Source of the DNA: Zhihengliuella halotolerans
GTDB lineage: Bacteria > Actinomycetota > Actinomycetes > Actinomycetales > Micrococcaceae
NCBI RefSeq assembly: GCF_004217565.1
Contig: NZ_SHLA01000001.1
Location: 930,001-994,000, forward strand
DNA length: 64,000 nt
Reading direction: 5' to 3'
Positions within the stretch are counted from its first letter, which is position 1. Each line of letters opens with the position of its first letter. The notes under the pieces were generated by a model that saw only the letters and a list, made by a program, of their open reading frames with translations, made no database searches and was not told the origin of the DNA. Of the stretch, positions 23,897 to 32,919 are shown piece after piece. Both the position numbers and the translations under genes were made by a program.

Positions 23897-24565
23897 ATGC
23901 CTGCGCCTGAGACTCCCATCGTGCACCTCGCCGACCCCGATTCGACCGCCGACTTGCGGACTTTCCTGGCCCGCGCGCGCAGTGTGCACGACGGTGACGT
24001 CAGTCTGATGATGCGGGGCCTGGCCATGGCGGTTTACGTTCCGGTCATCGTCCCACAGGAATTCGGCGAGTCGACCCCGACCATCCTCGGCATGCGTGCG
24101 TTCCGCCTGGCGCAGCCCGCTGAGGGCACGGCGGTCTTCCCACTCGGCGCCCTCACGGACCGGCTGGCGCGGATGAGCCCGATCGAAACCGCCTTGCAGC
24201 TTCCCCCGGCCGAATCGCAGGCGGCGTGGGCCGGCATCCTGCCTCCGGTCTCTGGCTGGACCGAGGCGGGGGAGTACGACGCCGAAACGCTGCGTGCCGC
24301 TGCCGAGGCCGGTACGCGCGCCGTCGTCGACGCCCTGCCGGAGAACTCCGGGCAGCCGGTGCTGGCAACCGTGCGCTCGCGCATCTGGTCCAGCCCGCTG
24401 GGCACGGGTCCAGCGCCGGAGCTGCCCACAGGGGCGGCGTTCGCCGCCAAGACGCTCGGCTTCGTCCCCGGCGACGGGACCGTGCGGGTGCTCTCACAGG
24501 GACCGTGGCACCGTCTCTCGACGCCGGCCGGGCACGTCCTGGTCCGGCAAGGCGCCCGGCTCTAG
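23897..24565 (+). CDS. Conserved hypothetical protein
   Basis: The 222-residue soluble protein has no domain I can name. It begins MPAPETPIVHLADPDS, is rich in Ala, Pro and Leu, and has blocks such as SLMMRGLAMAVYVPVI, ILGMRAFRLAQP and a C-terminal GPWHRLSTPAGHVLV. It has no signal peptide or membrane helix. No Shine-Dalgarno is present; CAAGAT ends six bases before the ATG, so a leaderless mRNA is possible. It ends 15 bp from the convergent globin stop. Codon use matches neighbouring genes, so it is a genuine backbone gene of unknown role. Confidence 0.6.
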   Translation: MPAPETPIVHLADPDSTADLRTFLARARSVHDGDVSLMMRGLAMAVYVPVIVPQEFGESTPTILGMRAFRLAQPAEGTAVFPLGALTDRLARMSPIETALQLPPAESQAAWAGILPPVSGWTEAGEYDAETLRAAAEAGTRAVVDALPENSGQPVLATVRSRIWSSPLGTGPAPELPTGAAFAAKTLGFVPGDGTVRVLSQGPWHRLSTPAGHVLVRQGARL

Positions 24566-24580
24566 CTTCGTCGCGCCGGA

Positions 24581-25036
24581 CTACGCCAGGCGCAGACCCT
24601 GGGAGTGCGGCTCGTCCGGGGTGTTGACCAGCGAGTGCGCGGCGCGCTCGAGATAGTCCCAGAGCACCTCGCGCTGCAGGGGCGGGAGATCGAGGGAATC
24701 GACGGCCGCCTCCATGTGCTTGAGCCAGGTGTCACGGGCCTTGGAATTGATCGTGTAGGGCATGTGGCGCATGCGCAGGCGCGGGTGGCCGCGCTGCTCC
24801 GAGTACGTGGTCGGCCCGCCCCAATACTGCTCCAGGAACATCTGGAGGCGTTCGGCGGCCGGGCCCAGGTCCTTTTCGGGGTACATCGCCCGGAACTGAT
24901 CGTCGGCGGCAACGCCCTCGTAGAATTTCTCCGCGAGCCGGCGGAAGGTGTCCTTGCCGCCGACCTGGGCGTAGAAGGTGCCCTCGTATTCCGAGGGGTC
25001 GGGTGCAGGGGAGGGGGAGTTCGGGGTAGAGCTCAT
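24581..25036 (-). CDS. glbO: Group II truncated haemoglobin (GlbO/trHbO)
   Basis: This 151-residue haem protein carries every diagnostic trHbO residue at the spacing seen in M. tuberculosis GlbO: Tyr39 (B10), Tyr52 (CD1), proximal His91 (F8) and Trp104 (G8). It has an extra 15-residue Pro/Ser N-terminus. Family members bind oxygen tightly and act in redox or peroxide chemistry near the membrane; that role is inferred here. No Shine-Dalgarno is visible. TAAGCT on the minus strand ends six bases before the ATG, pointing to a leaderless mRNA. It lies downstream of osmC in the same direction. Confidence 0.93.
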   Translation of the reverse strand: MSSTPNSPSPAPDPSEYEGTFYAQVGGKDTFRRLAEKFYEGVAADDQFRAMYPEKDLGPAAERLQMFLEQYWGGPTTYSEQRGHPRLRMRHMPYTINSKARDTWLKHMEAAVDSLDLPPLQREVLWDYLERAAHSLVNTPDEPHSQGLRLA

Positions 25037-25091
25037 GTTTCCAGCTTACCGATGGATGCCACGGGCACGTCACCAGGGCCCGACGTGCCGG

Positions 25092-25559
25092 CTACGGCCG
25101 CACGGGTGCGTGCCGGACGTCGAAGTTCACGCTGCGGGCAATGAAGCACACCGCGTTGGCCTGGCGGTGCAGTGAGTCCGCCAGCTCGCGTTGGGACTCG
25201 TCGGCGAGTTCGATGCGCGGCCGCAGCAGCGCTGAGGTGAACTCGCCGCTGCCGTCCCGGTTCAGGCGCAGGGTGCCCTCCGCCTGGTCGGTGTAGCCGG
25301 TGACGACGACGTCGTGCTTCACCGCGATGTGCAGGTAGGAGAGCATGTGGCACTGGGCGAGCGCAGCCAGGAGCAGCTGCTCCGGATTCCACCGGTCGCG
25401 GTCGCCGTGAAAGGTCGGGTCGGCCGTGCCGGGCAGGTCCGGCAGGCCGTCCGCCCGCACGGTGTGGTCCCGGCCGTAGGCGCGGTAGCCCGTGGTCCCG
25501 GCGCCGCGGGCGCCCGTCCATTCCAGATCGACCCGGTAGCCGTGTTCGCTGAGGTTCAT
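25092..25559 (-). CDS. OsmC-family peroxiredoxin
   Basis: The 155-residue OsmC/Ohr-fold protein reduces organic peroxides through two conserved cysteines: Cys70 in LAQCHMLSYL and Cys138 in NAVCFIARSVNF. WNPEQLLLAALAQC is the family signature helix. TACGGT on the minus strand ends six bases before the ATG at 25559, with no ribosome binding site, so it too appears leaderless. The next gene, glbO, has its own similar -10, so the two could be separately transcribed. Together they suggest a small redox-defence cluster. Confidence 0.9.
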   Translation of the reverse strand: MNLSEHGYRVDLEWTGARGAGTTGYRAYGRDHTVRADGLPDLPGTADPTFHGDRDRWNPEQLLLAALAQCHMLSYLHIAVKHDVVVTGYTDQAEGTLRLNRDGSGEFTSALLRPRIELADESQRELADSLHRQANAVCFIARSVNFDVRHAPVRP

Positions 25560-25637
25560 GGAACCACCGTACGCGCGGCAGGAGGCCGGGGCGCGGTTTT
25601 CGGGCCGCGTCCCGGCCTCCTGTGCGCGTTCGCGCGG

Positions 25638-28190
25638 TCAGTCCCGCGCGTCGGCGGCCCGGGCGGCCAGCGCCCGGACCACGGAGTCGCGGTTCTCGAG
25701 CATGAGACGGCGCAGGGCCGGCGCGTCGTCGCCGAGGTCGGCTAGGAACGCGTCCGTCTGTTCCAACGTCGCCTCCGAGACCTGGGCGGCCGGGTAGAGG
25801 CCGACCACGATCTGCTGCGCGATCTCGTGGCTGCGCTCGTCCCAGACGCGGCGGACGTTGGCGAAGTAGTCGTCAGCGAACCCTGCGATCAGCGACTCGT
25901 CGTGCACGCGGTTGAAACCGGTGATCGCCTGGCGCTGGTGCGTGTTGGAGAGCGCGTCCTCGAGGACGACGGCGTCGAACGCCGCCCGCTTGGCGGTCTC
26001 CGTCGGCAGCGCGGCCCGTGCGAGCTCGGCCGCGAGTGCGCCGTTGGCCGTGTTGTCGGCCTCCAATTCGCGTGCGATGTCCGCCGCGTCCGCCCGGCGA
26101 CCGGCCACGAGTGCCGTCAGGAGTTCCCAGCGCAGGTCCGTGTCGATGTCCAGGCCGTCGAGCACCGTGTCTCCCGAGAGCAGCGCCGCGACCGCGCCGA
26201 GCTGCGTCTCGGTGCGAGAGCGCAGGGCGAAGGCCTTGACGAACTGCAGCTGGTGATCCGACCCCGGCGCGGCGGCGAGCGCGAGCTCCCAGAGGCGGTC
26301 GCCGACGGCCTCGGCCAGCTCGCGTGCCGCGGCGGGGGCCACGAAGTAGTCCAGCGTCGTACCCAGCTGGCGCAGCAGGACCATCACGACCGACGAGTCC
26401 GATTCGTGGGCGATGTTGTTCATGATGAGCTCCACGAAATCCCGCCCGCGGGTCTCGCCGTCGCGGGCCGCATCCCAGGCCGAACCCCAGATCAGGGTGC
26501 GCGGCAGGGACGCGTCGAAGTCCTTGAGATGCTTCACGGCCGTGGCCAGCGACGACTCGTCGAGGCGGATCTTCGCGTAGGCCAGGTCGTCGTCGTTGAG
26601 CAGGATCAGAGCGGGGCGGGCGCGCCCGACGAGCGCCGGAACCTCGGTGACGTCGCCGGCCACGTCGAGCTCCTCGCGGTGGGTGCGCACGAGCGACCCG
26701 TCGACGAGGTCGTAGAAGCCGATCGCGAGGCGGTGCGGGCGGATCGTCGGGTGGTCGGCCGGCGCGGACTGCTCGATCGCGAACGAAGTGAGCGTGCCGG
26801 CGTCGTCGGTGGCGATCCGCGGGGTCAACTTGTTCACGCCGGCGGTCTCGAGCCAGAGGCGGCTCCACTCGCCGAGTTCGCGACCCGAGGAGGCCTCGAG
26901 CTCGACCATCAGGTCCGCCAGCTCGGTGTTCGCGAAGGCGTGCTTGGCGAAGTAGGTGCGCACGCCGGCCATGAACTCCTCCTGGCCGACCCACGCGACG
27001 AGCTGGCGCAGCACGGACGCGCCCTTGGCGTAGGTGATGCCGTCGAAGTTGACCTGCACGTCCTCGAGGTCCTTGATCTCGGCGACGATCGGGTGCGTGC
27101 TCGGCAGCTGGTCCTGGCGGTAGGCCCACGCCTTCTCCATCGACGCGAACGTCGTCCAGGACTGGGTGAACTCGGTGTTCTCTGCGGCGGCGAGCGTGGA
27201 CATGAACTCCGCGAAGGATTCGTTGAGCCACAGGTCGTTCCACCAGCGCATCGTCACGAGGTCGCCGAACCACATGTGGGCGAGCTCGTGCAGCACGGTG
27301 ATCGCCCGGCGCTCGACGACGGCGTCCGTCGGCCGGGAGCGGAAGACGTAGTTCTCGAGGAACGTGACCGCTCCAGCGTTCTCCATCGCCCCCGCGTTGA
27401 ACTCCGGCACGAAGAGCTGGTCGTACTTCGGGAACGGGTAGGGGGTGCCGAACTGGGCCTCAAAGAATTCGAAGCCCTGACGGGTGAGTCGGAAGATGTT
27501 CTCGGCGTCGAGGTGCTCCATGAGCGATTTGCGTGCGAACACGCCCAGCGGGATGGTTCGCCCGTCGGAGCTCGTGAGTTCGCTGCGCACGGACTCGTAA
27601 GGGCCCGCGATGAGCGCCGTGATGTAGGAGGACATACGCAGGGTCGGCTCGAACGCCCAGGTCTTCGCGCCCGCTGCCTCAGCGGGGAGCGGTTCGGGCG
27701 TCGGCGAGTTCGAGATGACGTCCCAGTGACCCGGGGCGGTCACGGCGAACTCGAAGGTCGCTTTGAGGTCCGGCTGCTCGAACACGGCGAACACGCGCCG
27801 CGAGTCCGGGACCTCGAACTGTGTGTAGAGGTAGACCTCGTCGTCGACCGGGTCCACGAAGCGGTGCAGGCCCTCGCCGGTGTTGGTGTAGAGCGCGTCG
27901 GCGACGACGCGCAGCTCGTTGCGCGCGGCCAGCCCGGGCAGTTGGATGCGCACGCCGTCGGAGACTTCCGCAGGGTCGAGCTCTCGCCCGTTGAGCGTGA
28001 CCGAGTGGACGGTGTCCGTGACGGCGTCGATGAACGTCGAGGCGCCGTCGGCCGCGGTGAACGTGACGGTCGTCGTCGACCCGAAGATCCGATCGCCGCG
28101 CGTCAGGTCGAGCTCGACGCGGTAGGAGTCGACGGCGACGATTCCGGCGCGCTCCTGCGCTTCGGTACGGGTGAGATTGAGACCGGGCAC
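25638..28190 (-). CDS. pepN: Aminopeptidase N (M1 metallopeptidase)
   Basis: It releases N-terminal residues from peptides in the cytosol. The 850-residue protein has the exopeptidase motif GAMEN (residues 267-271) and the zinc site HELAH (His301, Glu302, His305) with the third ligand Glu324 in NESFAE. The C-terminal helical ERAP1-like domain follows. The GTG at 28190 is chosen because AGGAGG lies four bases upstream; in-frame codons upstream are not coding-like. It is monocistronic and divergent from the lactonase gene. Confidence 0.95.
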   Translation of the reverse strand: MPGLNLTRTEAQERAGIVAVDSYRVELDLTRGDRIFGSTTTVTFTAADGASTFIDAVTDTVHSVTLNGRELDPAEVSDGVRIQLPGLAARNELRVVADALYTNTGEGLHRFVDPVDDEVYLYTQFEVPDSRRVFAVFEQPDLKATFEFAVTAPGHWDVISNSPTPEPLPAEAAGAKTWAFEPTLRMSSYITALIAGPYESVRSELTSSDGRTIPLGVFARKSLMEHLDAENIFRLTRQGFEFFEAQFGTPYPFPKYDQLFVPEFNAGAMENAGAVTFLENYVFRSRPTDAVVERRAITVLHELAHMWFGDLVTMRWWNDLWLNESFAEFMSTLAAAENTEFTQSWTTFASMEKAWAYRQDQLPSTHPIVAEIKDLEDVQVNFDGITYAKGASVLRQLVAWVGQEEFMAGVRTYFAKHAFANTELADLMVELEASSGRELGEWSRLWLETAGVNKLTPRIATDDAGTLTSFAIEQSAPADHPTIRPHRLAIGFYDLVDGSLVRTHREELDVAGDVTEVPALVGRARPALILLNDDDLAYAKIRLDESSLATAVKHLKDFDASLPRTLIWGSAWDAARDGETRGRDFVELIMNNIAHESDSSVVMVLLRQLGTTLDYFVAPAAARELAEAVGDRLWELALAAAPGSDHQLQFVKAFALRSRTETQLGAVAALLSGDTVLDGLDIDTDLRWELLTALVAGRRADAADIARELEADNTANGALAAELARAALPTETAKRAAFDAVVLEDALSNTHQRQAITGFNRVHDESLIAGFADDYFANVRRVWDERSHEIAQQIVVGLYPAAQVSEATLEQTDAFLADLGDDAPALRRLMLENRDSVVRALAARAADARD

Positions 28191-28390
28191 AATGCCTCCT
28201 GGCGGTAGGGGTTCTGAAACAGTTGTTGAGTATCTCCTCCAGTGTCTCACCGATCGGCGGTGCGGACCAGAGGGGCGCGGGTCCAATGTGAAGCCACGTC
28301 CACCTTAGATCGCGGAGCCCGCGTCGTCGCACGTAGGATCGGTCTCAAGCAGACCGCGCCCGCGGGCGTGACGATTTTCGAGGAGACCCG

Positions 28391-29467
28391 ATGACTACGC
28401 ATGCAGCGGAAACGACCGTCTACGACCTCTACATCGCCTGCGCCGGCGACGACCGCATCGACCGCCTGACGTTCGACGCTGAGACCGGCGCGCTGGCCGC
28501 CACGGGGGAGTCCTTCCCGGCGCCGGGCATCCGCACTTCGGCCTACGACGCGATCCGCGGCCTGTTCTACTCCGGCCAGTCCGGCACCCCTGCATCTGTC
28601 CAGGCCCTGCGCCGGCACGACGACGGCTCCCTCTCCTCGGTCGCGACCGCGGAGGTCCCGGACAAGTGCGTCAGTGTGGCGCTCGCCCCCGACGGGTCCG
28701 CCCTGTTCTCCGCCTCCTATCACGGCCACACGGTGCACGGGCTGGCGCTCGACGCCGACGGCATCCCTGACCCGCCCGCCGTCGCAGGAGACGCCCCGGG
28801 GGAGAAAGCGCACTCCGTGCTCGTCTCCCCGGACGGTGCCCACGCCTACGTCGCCTCCTTGGGTGACGACGTCGTGGTCGCCTACGAGGTGGACGGCGCG
28901 CGGCTGCGCGAGGTCTCCCGGGTCTCGAGCCCGGCCGGCTCCGGGCCGCGCCACCAGCGCTTCAACGCGGCCGGCGACCGGCTCTACGTCCTGCACGAGA
29001 TGACCGGGCTCGTCACGGTGTTCGCGCGCGACGCGGTGACCGGCGCCCTCGCCGAAGTCCAGCGGGTCGACGCCGTGCCCGATGCCCTCGACCTCGTCCC
29101 CGGCTGGGCGCGCGACGCGACGAAGCCGACCCCCGGCCTCGACCGGATCTGGTGCGCCGACCTGCACCTGGCCGCGGGCGGGCGGTACCTCTACACGACC
29201 GAGCGCTCCACCTCCACGGTCACCGGGTTCGCCGTCGACGCGGCCACGGGTGAACTCGAGTACGTGGGCACGTGGGCGACGGAGCAGCAGCCCCGGGGCG
29301 CCGCCGTCGTGCCGGGTGCGGACGGGCGCGATCACCTGATCGTGGCCGGCGAAGCCTCCGGCACCGTGGGCGCGCACCAGATCGACCCCGCGACGGGAGA
29401 GCTCGGCGCGGCCGAGAGCGTCGCAACAGGGGCGGGCCCGCTGTGGGTGGAGCCGGTCAGCCGGTAG
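28391..29467 (+). CDS. Lactonase-family beta-propeller protein
   Basis: The 358-residue protein is made of repeated beta-propeller blades. Examples are ALAPDGSALFSASYH and LVSPDGAHAYVASLG, and FAVDAATGELEYVGTW is near the C-terminus. It fits the seven-bladed YbhE/Pgl-like 6-phosphogluconolactonase family (Lactonase domain). GAGGAGA precedes the ATG. TAGGAT about 50 bases upstream is a likely -10. The neighbour rpiB, 50 bp downstream, makes a pentose-phosphate role plausible, but lactonase activity is not shown by any specific residue. Confidence 0.75.
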   Translation: MTTHAAETTVYDLYIACAGDDRIDRLTFDAETGALAATGESFPAPGIRTSAYDAIRGLFYSGQSGTPASVQALRRHDDGSLSSVATAEVPDKCVSVALAPDGSALFSASYHGHTVHGLALDADGIPDPPAVAGDAPGEKAHSVLVSPDGAHAYVASLGDDVVVAYEVDGARLREVSRVSSPAGSGPRHQRFNAAGDRLYVLHEMTGLVTVFARDAVTGALAEVQRVDAVPDALDLVPGWARDATKPTPGLDRIWCADLHLAAGGRYLYTTERSTSTVTGFAVDAATGELEYVGTWATEQQPRGAAVVPGADGRDHLIVAGEASGTVGAHQIDPATGELGAAESVATGAGPLWVEPVSR

Positions 29468-29517
29468 GGTTGACCCGGTTTATTCGACGCCGCAACGACG
29501 CACCTGAAGGACGAGAT

Positions 29518-29991
29518 ATGCGAGTACACATCGCCACCGACCACGCCGGGATGGAACTGAGCGCCCACCTGGTCGAACACCTGACGCAGAAGGGCTTCGA
29601 GGTCGTGGACCACGGGCCGAGCGAGTACGACCCCGAGGACGACTACCCGGCGTTCTGCATCGACGCGGCCCTCGCCGTTGCAGCGGACCAGGCTCAGGGC
29701 GTGGACGCGCTGGGCATCGTGCTCGGCGGCTCCGGCAACGGCGAGCAGATCGCCGCCAACAAGGTCAAGGGCATCCGCGCCGCGCTGGCGTGGAACCTCG
29801 ACACCGCCCGCCTGGCCCGCGAACACAACGACGCGAACGTCGTCGCCCTCGGCGGCCGCCAGCACAGCCTCGAGGAGGCGACCGGGCTGATCGACGCCTT
29901 CCTCGCCGAGCCGTTCTCCGGCGCCGAGCGCCACGCGCGGCGCATCGGCAAGGTCGCGGCCTACGAGACCACCGGCGAAATCCTGCGCTAA
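29518..29991 (+). CDS. rpiB: Ribose-5-phosphate isomerase B
   Basis: It interconverts ribose 5-phosphate and ribulose 5-phosphate. The 157-residue protein opens MRVHIATDHAG, with the phosphate-binding His/Asp, and carries GGSGNGEQIAANKVKG. In this actinobacterial type the catalytic base is a glutamate (Glu76 here) rather than the cysteine of E. coli RpiB (family knowledge). The ATG at 29518 has GAAGGA six bases upstream. The nei start codon directly follows its stop, so the two are translationally coupled, as in M. tuberculosis. Confidence 0.95.
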   Translation: MRVHIATDHAGMELSAHLVEHLTQKGFEVVDHGPSEYDPEDDYPAFCIDAALAVAADQAQGVDALGIVLGGSGNGEQIAANKVKGIRAALAWNLDTARLAREHNDANVVALGGRQHSLEEATGLIDAFLAEPFSGAERHARRIGKVAAYETTGEILR

Positions 29992-30945
29992 GTGCCCGAG
30001 GGACATTCGATCCATCGTCTCGCCCGGCAGTTCACGGACGTCTTCGGCGGCCAGCGCGTGCGCGTGTCCAGCCCGCAGGGGAGGTTCACCGCCGGCGCGG
30101 CACTGCTGGACGGCCGCGAGGTCGTGGGCGCGAGCGCGCACGGCAAGCAGCTGTTCGTGCACTTCGGGCCCGACGGCGCTCACCACCTGCGCGTGCACCT
30201 CGGCCTCTACGGCGCCTTCGATTTCGGCGGCGACGAGCACTTCGCGGGCGCGTCGAGCATCGGTGCGCCGCGCCGGATCGGCGAGCGTGAGGTCGCCGGC
30301 TGCACCCCCGACGACGGCGAGCCCGCCTACGCCGGTCCGCCGCCCCCGGTGGGGGCGGTCCGGATGCGCATGGTCTCCGACCATGGCTGGGCCGACCTCC
30401 GCGGAGCCTCCGCCTGCGAGGTGCTGAGCACCGAGGAAATGCGTGCGGTGCGGGCGAAGCTGGGGCCCGACCCGTTGGCCGCAGACGCGCTGGTGCCTGG
30501 CGCGGCGGGCAGAGCGGACCCGGAGGACGCGGCGCCGTCGTCCTCGGCGGGAGAGTTCGCCCGGCGCCTCGGCGCGACGCGCACGATGATCGGCACCGTC
30601 TTGATGGACCAGGCGCGAGTGGCCGGCGTCGGCAACATCTACCGCGCCGAGGCCCTGTTCCGCGGCGGGATCGACCCCTGGCTGAGCGCGAATCGGCTCG
30701 CGCCGGAGCAGGTCGACGCGTTGTGGTGCGACCTCGTCGCCCTGCTGCGTGCTGGCGTGCGCGACGGGCGCATCGTCACCACGGACGAGGCGGACCGCCC
30801 GGATCCGGCGTCAGCGATCTGGCCCGAGCAGGCGCACTACGTGTACCAGCGGGCCGGTCAGCGGTGCCGGCGCTGCCCGCAGACCGTCGCCGTCACGGAA
30901 GTCTCGGGTCGCAAGCTCTACTGGTGTCCTGGCTGCCAGGGGTGA
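29992..30945 (+). CDS. nei: Endonuclease VIII-type DNA glycosylase (Fpg/Nei family)
   Basis: It excises oxidised bases and nicks DNA at the lesion. The 317-residue protein starts PEGHSIHRLA after the initiator, with the catalytic N-terminal Pro and Glu of the family. The helix-two-turn-helix segment includes VAGVGNIYRAEALF, and a C-terminal zinc finger with four cysteines is complete (CRRC near the end and CPGC at the end). PEGH rather than PELPE favours Nei over MutM. It begins with GTG directly after the rpiB stop. Confidence 0.92.
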   Translation: MPEGHSIHRLARQFTDVFGGQRVRVSSPQGRFTAGAALLDGREVVGASAHGKQLFVHFGPDGAHHLRVHLGLYGAFDFGGDEHFAGASSIGAPRRIGEREVAGCTPDDGEPAYAGPPPPVGAVRMRMVSDHGWADLRGASACEVLSTEEMRAVRAKLGPDPLAADALVPGAAGRADPEDAAPSSSAGEFARRLGATRTMIGTVLMDQARVAGVGNIYRAEALFRGGIDPWLSANRLAPEQVDALWCDLVALLRAGVRDGRIVTTDEADRPDPASAIWPEQAHYVYQRAGQRCRRCPQTVAVTEVSGRKLYWCPGCQG

Positions 30946-31016
30946 CGCGGATTTTGCGCCCGGCCGGTCGCACTGCTAATCTCTTGCAGTCGGAACCGGG
31001 AAAACACCGGTTTTGC

Positions 31017-31087
31017 GGGGATGTAGCTTAATGGTAAAGCCTCAGTCTTCCAAACTGATTACGCGGGTTCGATTCCCGTCATCCCCT
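31017..31087 (+). tRNA. tRNA-Gly (TCC anticodon)
   Basis: The 71-base cloverleaf has acceptor GGGGATG pairing with CATCCCC, D-arm GCTTAATGGTAAAGC, anticodon loop CTTCCAA and T-loop GTTCGATTC. The discriminator is T and CCA is not encoded. Confidence 0.96.
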
Positions 31088-31099
31088 CGCTCTTGAGTC

Positions 31100-31128
31100 G
31101 GCGGTCTACGGAAAGTGGGCCGCCTTTT
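31100..31128 (+). terminator. Terminator after tRNA-Gly
   Basis: A 10-bp stem (31100-31109 with 31115-31124, two wobble pairs) with a five-base loop is followed by TTTT. Confidence 0.75.
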
Positions 31129-31227
31129 CAATGCGACGGCACGGGCCGTCTCTGGTTCGGTTCCGTGCGGCAAGGGGAGAATTCGCGGATCCCTTAGAGG
31201 TCTGCGTAGACTTACCCGTGCACTGAT

Positions 31228-31301
31228 CGGGGTGTAGCTCAGCTTGGTAGAGCGCGCGCTTTGGGAGCGTGAGGTCGCAGGTTCAACTCCTGTCACCCCG
31301 A
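31228..31301 (+). tRNA. tRNA-Pro (TGG anticodon)
   Basis: The 74-base cloverleaf has acceptor CGGGGTG pairing with CACCCCG, D-arm GCTCAGCTTGGTAGAGC, anticodon loop TTTGGGA and T-loop GTTCAACTC. The discriminator is A and CCA is not encoded. Confidence 0.96.
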
Positions 31302-31306
31302 CTCTG

Positions 31307-31340
31307 ACAGTCAGCCTTCCTGTGACGGAGGGCTGACTGT
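31307..31340 (+). terminator. Hairpin between tRNA-Pro and tig
   Basis: A 14-bp stem with one wobble (31307-31320 with 31327-31340) and a six-base loop lies just after the tRNA. It lacks a T-run, so it may be a weak terminator or an element of the tig leader. Confidence 0.55.
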
Positions 31341-31386
31341 GTCAACAGAGCCCCCGCCACCGATTCCATTTCAGGAGTACAACGCT

Positions 31387-32736
31387 GTGAAGAGCGCCGT
31401 CGAAAATCTCAACCCGACTCGGGTCAAGCTCAATGTCGAGGTTCCGCTTGCCGAACTCAAGCCGGGCATCGACGCCGCCTACAAGTCGATCTCCGAGCAG
31501 ATTCAGGTGCCGGGCTTCCGCAAGGGCAAGGTCCCGAACGCACTGATCGACCAGCGCGTGGGCCGCGGCTACGTCATCGAGACGGCCGTCAACGAGTCCC
31601 TCAACGGCTTCTACCAGCAGGCGATGACTGAGAACGAGCTCATCCCGCTGTCGCGCCCCGAGGTCGAGATCAACGAGCTCCCGGGCCTGGAGAAGGACGC
31701 CGAGGGCGAACTGAAGTTCACCCTCGAGGTTGACGTCCGCCCGACCGTCGAACTGCCGGACTACGCCGGCATCGAGGTCCAGGTCGACGCTGCCGAGGCC
31801 GACGAAGAGGACGTCACCAAGGCGCTCGACGAGCTGCGCGGCCGCTTCGGCTCGCTCAAGTCCGCTGACCGCCCGGCGGCTGCCGACGATTTCCTGACGA
31901 TCGACATGTCCGCTTCCGTGGACGGCGAAGAAGTCGACTCCGCGTCGGACCTCTCCTACCAGGTCGGCTCCGGCACGATGCTCGAGGGCCTCGACGAGGC
32001 CGTGACCGGTCTGTCGGCCGACGAGGACGCCATCTTCGAGACCACGCTGGCCGGCGGCGAGCACTCGGGTGCGACGGCTCAGGTCAAGGTCGTCGTCAAG
32101 GCTGTCAAGGAGCGCGAGCTCCCGGTGGCGGACGACGAGTTCGCCCAGCTGGCCTCCGAGTTCGACACTATCGACGAGCTGAAGGCCGACCTCGCCGAGC
32201 AGGCCGCTGAAGCCAAGATCACCGAGCAGGGCGTGCAGGCTCGCGACCTGGTCCTCGACAAGCTGATCGAGATGATCGAGGTTCCGGTTCCCGAGTCGAT
32301 CGTCGAAGAGCAGCTCGAGCAGCACTTCAACCAGGGTGAGAAGAGCGCCGGTGACGACCACGACACCGATGAGCACCGTGCCGAGGTTCGCAAGAACGCC
32401 GGCCGCGCCTTCCAGAACGAGATCATCCTCGACGCCATCGCCGAAAAGGAAGAGGTCGGCGTCGAGCAGTCGGAGCTGATCGACTACATCGTCCAGACCG
32501 CCTCGCAGTACGGCATGGACCCGAACCAGTTCGCGCAGATGCTCGACGGCGCCGGCCAGGTTCCGATGATCGTGGGCGAGGTCCGCCGCCGCAAGGCGCT
32601 GGCCAAGGTCCTCGAGGTCGCCAAGGTGACCGACTCGGAGGGCAACGTCGTCGACTTGTCCTCGTTCGTTACCCCGCAGGGTGCCGAAGAGACCGAAGAG
32701 GCCGAGCCGGAGGCCGCTGAGGAAGCAGCCAAGTAG
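31387..32736 (+). CDS. tig: Trigger factor
   Basis: It is the ribosome-bound chaperone and prolyl isomerase that receives nascent chains. The 449-residue protein has the N-terminal ribosome-binding signature GFRKGKVPN, a central FKBP-like PPIase domain (about residues 150-240) and a helical C-terminal substrate cradle. A Glu/Ala-rich tail ([13 protein letters not shown]) ends it. The GTG at 31387 is used because AGGAG lies nine bases upstream; the frame is open further upstream only through the terminator hairpin. It precedes the clpP pair, a conserved arrangement. Confidence 0.95.
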   Translation: MKSAVENLNPTRVKLNVEVPLAELKPGIDAAYKSISEQIQVPGFRKGKVPNALIDQRVGRGYVIETAVNESLNGFYQQAMTENELIPLSRPEVEINELPGLEKDAEGELKFTLEVDVRPTVELPDYAGIEVQVDAAEADEEDVTKALDELRGRFGSLKSADRPAAADDFLTIDMSASVDGEEVDSASDLSYQVGSGTMLEGLDEAVTGLSADEDAIFETTLAGGEHSGATAQVKVVVKAVKERELPVADDEFAQLASEFDTIDELKADLAEQAAEAKITEQGVQARDLVLDKLIEMIEVPVPESIVEEQLEQHFNQGEKSAGDDHDTDEHRAEVRKNAGRAFQNEIILDAIAEKEEVGVEQSELIDYIVQTASQYGMDPNQFAQMLDGAGQVPMIVGEVRRRKALAKVLEVAKVTDSEGNVVDLSSFVTPQGAEETEEAEPEAAEEAAK

Positions 32737-32756
32737 GCACTGCCGACGCAACGCTC

Positions 32757-32799
32757 CGGAGGGGCCATCCGCGAATTCGCGGGTGGCCCCTCCGTCGTT
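32757..32799 (+). terminator. Terminator after tig
   Basis: A near-perfect palindrome (32757-32794, one G-U pair) is followed by TCGTTTA. It separates tig from the ClgR-type clpP promoter. Confidence 0.8.
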
Positions 32800-32821
32800 T
32801 AACGGAAGGCGGGAGCCTATG

Positions 32822-32835
32822 CGCCCACAGCGAAC
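32822..32835 (-). promoter_or_regulatory. ClgR-like operator upstream of clpP1
   Basis: The minus strand reads GTTCGC-N5-GCG, which matches the operator motif reported for the ClgR activator of Streptomyces clp and lon promoters. A TAATCT -10-like element follows at 32874-32879, so the box is centred about 57 bases before the likely transcription start, a normal activator position. clgR itself is not in the window. Confidence 0.6.
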
Positions 32836-32919
32836 TAGGGCGGTCGCAGCTCTCGAACCCGGGCGTCAGGCAGTAATCTCGGAGACAAGTTCACCAACCG
32901 TACGGAGAGGTATTCGAGC

